This document shows, one piece after another, positions 58,793 to 64,000 of a stretch of DNA of 64,000 nucleotides. The translations under genes were made by a program, and so were the position numbers. The notes under the pieces are model-generated. The model had not been told where the DNA came from. It did not search any database and saw nothing but the letters and a program-made list of their open reading frames with translations. This stretch comes from Streptomyces sp. NBC_01255. GTDB taxonomy: Bacteria; Actinomycetota; Actinomycetes; Streptomycetales; Streptomycetaceae. The stretch spans positions 2,542,001 to 2,606,000 of the forward strand of contig NZ_CP108474.1 of NCBI RefSeq assembly GCF_036226445.1, in the 5' to 3' direction. The first letter of the stretch is position 1. Each line of letters starts with the position of its first letter.

Positions 58793-60475
58793 CTAGAGGA
58801 AGTAGAGGCGGTTGAGGGAGACGGACTCGGCCGCTTCGGAGCGGATCGGGGAGCCGTCGAGCGAGACGAGGCCCGTATCGCCGTCGACCTGCACGTCTCC
58901 GGTACGGGAGTTGAAGACCAGGTCCGCGGGGCCGATGCCGCGCGTGCCGCGCACGGGGACGCGGCGGCGGCGGGTCGGCAGCGCGTCGGAGCCGAGGTCG
59001 ACGGCGGCCCGCGCCACGAACGCGACGGAGAGGTCGGCGGCCGTGGCGCCGTGCGCGCCGAACAGCGGTCCGAGGACGAGCGGTTCACAGGTGTCCGTGG
59101 CGGCGTTCGGATCGCCCACGACCCCCCACGCGGGGAAGCCGGACTTCAGCACCATCTGCGGCTTGGCTCCGAAGAACTCCGGCCGCCACAGCACGATGTC
59201 GGCCAGCTTGCCGACCTCGATCGAGCCGATCTCGTGTGCGAGGCCGTGGGCGATCGCCGGGTTGATGGTGAGCTTGGCCATGTACCGCAGGACGCGCGCG
59301 TTGTCGTCGTGCGCGCCGTCGCCCTCCAGCGGGCCCAGCTCGGCCTTCATCTTCCCGGCCATGGCGAAGGTCCGGCGTACGGTCTCGCCGGCCCTTCCCA
59401 TCCCCTGCGCGTCGGATGAGGTGATCCCGATCGCGCCGAGGTCGTGCAGGACGTCCTCCGCGCCCATCGTCCCGGCCCGGATCCGGTCGCGCGCCATGGC
59501 GGCGTCGCCCGGGAGGTCGGTCTTCAGGTCGTGGACGGAGACGATCATCCCGTAGTGCTCGGCGACCGCGTCGCGGCCGAAGGGCAGGGTGGGGTTGGTG
59601 GAGGAGCCGATGACGTTCGGCACGCCCGCCATCTTCAGGACGTTGGGGACGTGTCCGCCGCCGCAGCCCTCGATGTGGAAGGCGTGGATGGTCCGGCCGT
59701 CCAGGACGCGGAGGGTGTCCTCCACCGAAAGGCATTCGTTGAGGCCGTCGCTGTGCAGGGCGACCTGGACGTCGTGCTCCTCGGCGACCCGCAGGGCGGT
59801 GTCGAGGGCCCGGGTGTGGGCGCCCATGTCCTCGTGCACCTTGAAGCCGGACGCCCCGCCCTCCGCCAGCGCCTCCACGAGCGGCGCCGGGTCCGAGGAC
59901 GAGCCGCGGGCCAGGAAGCCGATGTTCACCGGCCAGGCGTCGAAGGCGTTGAAGGCGTGGCGCAGCGCCCAGGGCGAGTTGACGCCGACGCCCCAGACGG
60001 GGCCGAACTCCTGGCCGATGATCGTGGTGACGCCGCTCGCGAGCGAGGCCTCCATGATCCGGGGGGAGAGCAGGTGGACGTGGGTGTCGACGGCTCCGGC
60101 GGTGGCGATGAGGCCCTCGCCGGAGACGATCGAGGTGCCGGTGCCGACGACGACGTCGACGCCGTCGAGGGTGTCGGGGTTGCCGGCCCGGCCGATGGCG
60201 TGGATCCGGCCCTCGCGGATGCCGATGGACACCTTGCGGATGCCCTGCACGGCGTCGATGACGAGGACGTTGCTGATGACGACGTCGCAGGTCTCGCGGA
60301 CGGCGGCGGCCTTGAGGTGGAGGCCGTCGCGGGCGGTCTTGCCGAATCCGGCGAGGAACTCGTCGCCGTGCTTCTGGGAGTCGGACTCGACGCGGACGAC
60401 GAGCCCGGAGTCGCCCAGGACGACGCGGTCGCCGGCCCGGGGGCCGTGTACGGAGGCGTACTCGTACGGGTCCAT
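58793..60475 (-). CDS. atypical urease alpha-subunit homologue
   Basis: A 560-residue amidohydrolase of the UreC family. Nickel-ligand equivalents are all present: H132 and H134 (VDTHVHLLSP), K212 (GFKVHEDMG, the carbamylated lysine), H241 (VALHSDGLNE), H267 (FHIEGCGGGH) and D355 (TSSDAQ). The flap that in true ureases reads MVCHHLD is replaced by IVSVHDL, so catalytic Cys319 and His320 (K. aerogenes numbering) are S313 and V314. It overlaps the preceding fused gamma/beta gene by one base. No ureDEFG accessory genes lie in the window. Urea may not be its substrate. Confidence 0.85.
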   Translation of the reverse strand: MDPYEYASVHGPRAGDRVVLGDSGLVVRVESDSQKHGDEFLAGFGKTARDGLHLKAAAVRETCDVVISNVLVIDAVQGIRKVSIGIREGRIHAIGRAGNPDTLDGVDVVVGTGTSIVSGEGLIATAGAVDTHVHLLSPRIMEASLASGVTTIIGQEFGPVWGVGVNSPWALRHAFNAFDAWPVNIGFLARGSSSDPAPLVEALAEGGASGFKVHEDMGAHTRALDTALRVAEEHDVQVALHSDGLNECLSVEDTLRVLDGRTIHAFHIEGCGGGHVPNVLKMAGVPNVIGSSTNPTLPFGRDAVAEHYGMIVSVHDLKTDLPGDAAMARDRIRAGTMGAEDVLHDLGAIGITSSDAQGMGRAGETVRRTFAMAGKMKAELGPLEGDGAHDDNARVLRYMAKLTINPAIAHGLAHEIGSIEVGKLADIVLWRPEFFGAKPQMVLKSGFPAWGVVGDPNAATDTCEPLVLGPLFGAHGATAADLSVAFVARAAVDLGSDALPTRRRRVPVRGTRGIGPADLVFNSRTGDVQVDGDTGLVSLDGSPIRSEAAESVSLNRLYFL

Positions 60476-61161
60476 CAGTTGCCCTCGATTCCCAGGTAGC
60501 CGCACGCCCGCGCCCTGCGCAGGGCTTCTTCCTTCGCGCCGGGCGCGTCCAGCGGGCCGTCGACCAGGCCCGCGAAGCCGATGGCGACGCGCGCGCCGCC
60601 GATCGGCACGAGGCCGACCTCGGCCTCGCCGCCCGGGTCGAAGCGGAAGGAGGCGCCGGCCGGGATGGCGAGCCGCATGCCGTAGGAGGCGGCCCGGTCG
60701 AAGTCGAGGCGGGGGTTGGCCTCGAAGAAGTGGAAGTGGGAGGTGACGCTCACGGGCACGGTCGCCGTGTTCCGTACGTGGACGGTGACCGCGGGCGCGG
60801 GCTCCGGGTGCTCGGGGCCGGGCAGCAGGGCGCCCGGCGCCTCCGCCCCCAGCCGTCCTCCGCCGATCGGGTCGGAGACGACCGCGAGCCGGGAACCGTC
60901 GTCGAAGACGGCCTCCACATGGACCTCGGTGACCACGTCGGCGACGCCGGGGAGGACGTCGTCGGGGCCGAGGACCGAGCGGGCCTGGGCGATCGCCTCG
61001 GCGAGTCGCTTGCCGTCGCGGGCCGCCTCGCAGACGGTGTCCGCGATGAGCGCGGTCGCCTCGGGGACATTGAGCCGCAGGCCCCGGGCCCGGCGGGCAC
61101 GGGCGAGCTCGGCGGCGCCGAAGAGCAGCAGCCGGTCGCGTTCCGTGGGGGTCAGTCGCAC
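60475..61161 (-). CDS. fused urease gamma-beta subunit homologue
   Basis: A 228-residue fusion. Residues 1-~100 are the gamma domain (MRLTPTERDRLLLFGAAELARARRARGLRLNVPEATALIADTVCEAARDG) and ~105-228 the beta domain (VHVRNTATVPVSVTSHFHFFEANPRLDFDRAASYGMRLAIPAGASFRFDPG). The fusion occurs in some other ureases. GTG start with AGGAGG ten bases upstream. It is the first gene of the operon with the alpha subunit and agmatine deiminase, divergent from the NCS1 permease with shared operator-like repeats. Confidence 0.87.
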   Translation of the reverse strand: MRLTPTERDRLLLFGAAELARARRARGLRLNVPEATALIADTVCEAARDGKRLAEAIAQARSVLGPDDVLPGVADVVTEVHVEAVFDDGSRLAVVSDPIGGGRLGAEAPGALLPGPEHPEPAPAVTVHVRNTATVPVSVTSHFHFFEANPRLDFDRAASYGMRLAIPAGASFRFDPGGEAEVGLVPIGGARVAIGFAGLVDGPLDAPGAKEEALRRARACGYLGIEGN

Positions 61162-61179
61162 GTCCGAAACACCTCCTGT

Positions 61180-61266
61180 TTGAGCGCCACTCTAAATGTT
61201 GAGACGCCGGGAGCCAAGCATTGACGTGGCCGACGACGTAAGTCACATTGAGCGTCACTCTAAAAG
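61180..61266. promoter_or_regulatory. two direct-repeat operator-like sites between the urease operon and permease
   Basis: TTGAGCGCCACTCTAAATG (61180-61198) and TTGAGCGTCACTCTAAAAG (61248-61266) match at 17 of 19 bases; each is also an imperfect palindrome around GAGYG-N-CACTC. The first overlaps a likely minus-strand -10 of the urease operon. The second lies at the start point predicted for the permease (TTGACG at 61221-61226, CACATT 17 bases on). One regulator could thus control both directions. Confidence 0.6.
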
Positions 61267-61304
61267 TGAGCCCGTTCCCGTCCCCCAGGCCCCCAGGAGT
61301 CCTC

Positions 61305-62729
61305 ATGCCGATAGAACAGCGCGGAGTCGACACCGTCCCCGAGGCCGAACGCACCAGCGGCCCCCGTGATCTCTTCTCGATCCTGCTCGGCTCCAACCTG
61401 TGTCTGGGCGTGATCGTCTTCGGCTGGCTCCCCGTCTCCTTCGGCCTCGACCTCTGGGGCTCGGTCACCTCGGTGGTCGCCGGGACCGTCGTCGGCGTCG
61501 CCGTCACCGCCCCGCTCGCGCTCGTCTCCCTCCGTACCGCCACCAACCTCTCCACCTCCTCCGGCGCCTTCTTCGGCGTCCGCGGCCGGCTCGTCGGCTC
61601 GGTGGTCGGACTGCTGCTGTCGCTCGGCTACACCGCGCTGACGCTGTGGATCGGCGGGGACGTCATCGTGGGGACGCTGGCCCGGCTGACGGGCCTGCCG
61701 ACCGGCGGCGCCTCGCACGCCGTCGTCTACGCCCTGCTCGCCGCCGGCACGGTCGTCGCCGCGGTCTACGGCTACCGGCTCCTGCTCGCGCTGAGCAAGG
61801 CCCTCGCGGTCGGCATGACCGTGCTCCTCGCGCTCGGCCTGGTCGCGTACGCCGGGGACTTCACGGCGGCCGCCGTACCGGAGACCCCGTACCTGCTCGG
61901 CTCGTTCTGGCCGACCTGGCTGCTCTCCGCGGTCGCCGCCGGGCTCAGCGGGCCCGTCGCCTTCATCACCCTGCTCGGCGACTACACCCGGTACGTCTCA
62001 CCCGAACGGCACGGCGCGAAGAAGGTCTGGCGCGCCACCTGCCTCGGCCTGCTCGTCGGCCTCCTGATCCCCCAGCTCTTCGGCACGTTCACCGCTCTCG
62101 CGTCCCGCGGTGCCCTCGACTACGCGGGGCCGCTCGTCGCCGCCTCCCCCGCCTGGTACCTGGTGCCGCTGCTGCTCGCGGCCACGGCCGGGTCCGTCGG
62201 CAACGCCGGGCTGATGCTGTACTCGATGGGGCTCGACCTCGACGCGATCCTGCCCAGGGCCACCCGGGCGCGCGCCACACTCGTCGTCGCGGCGGTGGCG
62301 ACGGCCTTCGTGTTCCTGGGCCACTTCGCCTCGGACGCCCAGACGGCGATGACCTCGTTCGTCCTGCTGCTCACCGCGATCGGCACCCCGTGGGCCGTGA
62401 TCACCCTGATCGGGCACGCGCGCTGCGGGGGGACGTACGACCCGGAGGCCCTCCAGGTCTACAACCGCCGCTCGCGCGGCGGGATCTACTGGTTCTCGGC
62501 GGGCTGGCACCCGCGCGCCACCGCCTCCTGGGCGATCGGCGCGGCGGTCGGCCTGGCCGGGGTGTCGACGCCGCTCTACGAGGGGCCGCTGCTCGCCCTG
62601 ACGGGCGGGATCGACTGCAGCTTCATGCTGTCGGGGCTGGTGGGCGGCGCGCTGTACGCCGTACTGACGCCGACGAGGGCCCCCGAGACGGTTCCTGCCG
62701 TCTCCGAGGCCCTCGCGGAAGTGGAGTAG
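61305..62729 (+). CDS. NCS1-family nucleobase/hydantoin-type permease
   Basis: A 474-residue membrane protein with about 12 helices. NCS1 features include SILLGSNLCLGVIVFGWLPVSFGL in TM1, GAFFGVRGRLVGSVVGLLLSLGYTALTLWIGGD, LLGDYTRYV in the middle and the second-half SPAWYLVPLLLAATAGSVGNAGLMLYSMGLDL. Family members import cytosine, purines, allantoin or hydantoins with protons or sodium. CAGGAG lies five bases before the ATG. Divergent from the urease-like operon; substrate is probably the ureide or nitrogen source that operon handles (inference). Confidence 0.88.
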   Translation: MPIEQRGVDTVPEAERTSGPRDLFSILLGSNLCLGVIVFGWLPVSFGLDLWGSVTSVVAGTVVGVAVTAPLALVSLRTATNLSTSSGAFFGVRGRLVGSVVGLLLSLGYTALTLWIGGDVIVGTLARLTGLPTGGASHAVVYALLAAGTVVAAVYGYRLLLALSKALAVGMTVLLALGLVAYAGDFTAAAVPETPYLLGSFWPTWLLSAVAAGLSGPVAFITLLGDYTRYVSPERHGAKKVWRATCLGLLVGLLIPQLFGTFTALASRGALDYAGPLVAASPAWYLVPLLLAATAGSVGNAGLMLYSMGLDLDAILPRATRARATLVVAAVATAFVFLGHFASDAQTAMTSFVLLLTAIGTPWAVITLIGHARCGGTYDPEALQVYNRRSRGGIYWFSAGWHPRATASWAIGAAVGLAGVSTPLYEGPLLALTGGIDCSFMLSGLVGGALYAVLTPTRAPETVPAVSEALAEVE

Positions 62730-62732
62730 CGA

Positions 62733-63821
62733 CTAGCCGAGCTCGTGCATCCAGCCGTGGGCGTCCTCGGCCTTGCCGGTCTGGACGGCGAGCAGCGCGT
62801 CGCGCAGCTTCATCGTGACCTCGCCGGGCTCGCCGCCCGACTGCTGCCACTCGCCCCGCTCGGACTTGACCGTGCCGACCGGGGTGATCACGGCGGCGGT
62901 GCCGCAGGCGAAGACCTCGGTGAGGGTGCCGTTCGCGGAGTCGGCCTGCCACTGGTCGATGGAGACGCGGCCCTCCTCCGGCTTCAGACCGAGGTCCGCC
63001 GCCAGCTTGAGCAGCGAGTCACGGGTGATGCCGGCGAGGAGCGAACCGGTGAGGGTCGGGGTGACGAGCTTGTCGCCGTACACGAAGTACAGGTTCATGC
63101 CGCCGAGTTCCTCGACCCACTTGTGCTCCACGGCGTCGAGGTAGGCGACCTGGTCGCAGCCCTTCTCCGCCGCCTCGGCCTGCGCGAGCAGGGAGGCCGC
63201 GTAGTTGCCGCCGGTCTTGGCGTCGCCGACGCCGCCGGGGACGGCGCGGACGCGGTTCTCGGAGAGCCAGATGGAGACGGGCTTCACGCCACCGGGGAAG
63301 TACGGGCCGGCCGGCGAGGCGATGACGACGAAGAGGTACTCGTTGGCCGGGCGGACGCCCAGGCCCACCTCGGTCGCGATCATGAACGGGCGCAGGTAGA
63401 GCGAGGCCTCGCCGCCGTGCGCCGGAACCCACGCCTTGTCCTGCCGGACGAGCAGGTCACAGGCCTCGACGAACGTCTCGACGGGCAGCTCCGGCATGGC
63501 CAGACGGCGGGCGGAGGCCTGGAAGCGGCGGGCGTTGGCGTCCGGGCGGAAGCTGGCGACGGAGCCGTCGGGGCGGCGGTAGGCCTTCAGGCCCTCGAAG
63601 ATCTCCTGCGCGTAGTGCAGGACGTTCGTCGCCGGGTCCAGGTGCAGCGGGCCGTACGGCACGAGCTGGCCGTCGTGCCAGCCTCGACCCTCGGTCCACC
63701 GGATGGTGACCATGTGGTCGGTGAAGTGGCGGCCGAATCCCGGGTTGGCCAGGATCGCCTCGCGCTCCGCGTCGGACAGCGGGCTGGAGGAGGGCTTGAG
63801 CTCGATCGTGGGCGTCGTCAT
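62733..63821 (-). CDS. ilvE: branched-chain amino-acid aminotransferase
   Basis: PLP fold-type IV transaminase catalysing the last step of leucine, isoleucine and valine synthesis. The 362-residue protein has [38 protein letters not shown] near the N-terminus, the PLP lysine in [36 protein letters not shown] and the C-terminal [17 protein letters not shown]. It converges on the NCS1 permease with a 3-bp gap between stops. A short leader open frame and a good -10 lie upstream. Confidence 0.96.
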   Translation of the reverse strand: MTTPTIELKPSSSPLSDAEREAILANPGFGRHFTDHMVTIRWTEGRGWHDGQLVPYGPLHLDPATNVLHYAQEIFEGLKAYRRPDGSVASFRPDANARRFQASARRLAMPELPVETFVEACDLLVRQDKAWVPAHGGEASLYLRPFMIATEVGLGVRPANEYLFVVIASPAGPYFPGGVKPVSIWLSENRVRAVPGGVGDAKTGGNYAASLLAQAEAAEKGCDQVAYLDAVEHKWVEELGGMNLYFVYGDKLVTPTLTGSLLAGITRDSLLKLAADLGLKPEEGRVSIDQWQADSANGTLTEVFACGTAAVITPVGTVKSERGEWQQSGGEPGEVTMKLRDALLAVQTGKAEDAHGWMHELG

Positions 63822-63872
63822 GAGTGCGTGTCCTTCACCGGTTGTGTGTGTCGGACCGCGCTCACGCCTCAG

Positions 63873-63944
63873 TCATCGGCTGATGTCCATGACTGCTTGG
63901 ACGTCCGAGCATGCCCGCATGCCGCGGCCCCACGTTCGATTATC
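63873..63944 (-). promoter_or_regulatory. ilvE upstream region: -10 and possible leader peptide
   Basis: GATAAT (minus strand, 63939-63944) is a strong -10; the -35 is weak. A 15-codon open frame, MRACSDVQAVMDISR (63873-63920), follows it 52 bp before ilvE. It holds only one Ile and two Val, so an attenuation role is doubtful. Confidence 0.3.
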
Positions 63945-64000
63945 GCTCGCGGGGACCGGTGGAGGAAACGGGTGAACGCGGTCCAGGGTTCGATGGTGGC

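Overview
The window is high-GC, codon-biased actinobacterial DNA, and the gene content is that of a Streptomyces chromosome. From memory the order follows the S. coelicolor core region around SCO5569 to SCO5523 (coaD, rsmD, recG, rpmB, thiD/thiL, ddl, gpsA, plsC, cofC, hupS, leuDC/ndgR, gltX, two cvn operons, accB/accE, cimA, ilvE). No database was consulted. Most assignments rest on motifs visible in the translated sequence.

0-21 kb is housekeeping. On the minus strand lie a DivIVA-like fragment, coaD-rsmD (4-nt overlap), recG, and a Dak2/FakA-type kinase. rpmB follows on the plus strand behind a heavily structured leader. Next come thiL-thiD, an Lrp/AsnC sensor-domain protein with a DUF3515 lipoprotein, ddl, the plsC-gpsA pair, cofC (with a TTA codon) and hupS. 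leuCD diverges from its IclR regulator ndgR. Five tRNA genes (three Glu-CUC, two Gln-CUG) sit close to gltX.

21-32.5 kb holds two tandem conservons, cvnA-B-C-D twice. Each encodes a sensor-kinase-like membrane protein with a long disordered tail, a roadblock protein, a DUF742 protein and a small GTPase. The B and D genes are nearly identical between copies. A divergent 95-codon gene for an unknown peptide with a duplicated TANPRR motif precedes them.

32.5-51 kb mixes core and accessory genes. After accB/accE come two large secreted glycan enzymes (PL8 lyase and GH101 endo-alpha-N-acetylgalactosaminidase), a small secreted M15-like peptidase, YceI, a serine hydrolase and a DUF4267 protein whose promoter carries operator-like palindromes but no adjacent regulator. 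An IS110-family element with a plausible bridge-RNA-like structure follows, then a second beta-clamp homologue and a small hot-dog/KAS III/HTH-TPR cassette.

51-64 kb carries a TPM-like membrane protein, cimA, an MHS transporter with a TetR regulator, and an ECF41 sigma factor with a matching divergent promoter. The most interesting locus is at 57.8-62.7 kb: an atypical urease (fused gamma-beta plus alpha) that keeps the nickel ligands but lacks the flap Cys/His, coupled to agmatine deiminase and divergent from an NCS1 permease, with two copies of one operator-like repeat between them. ilvE closes the window.
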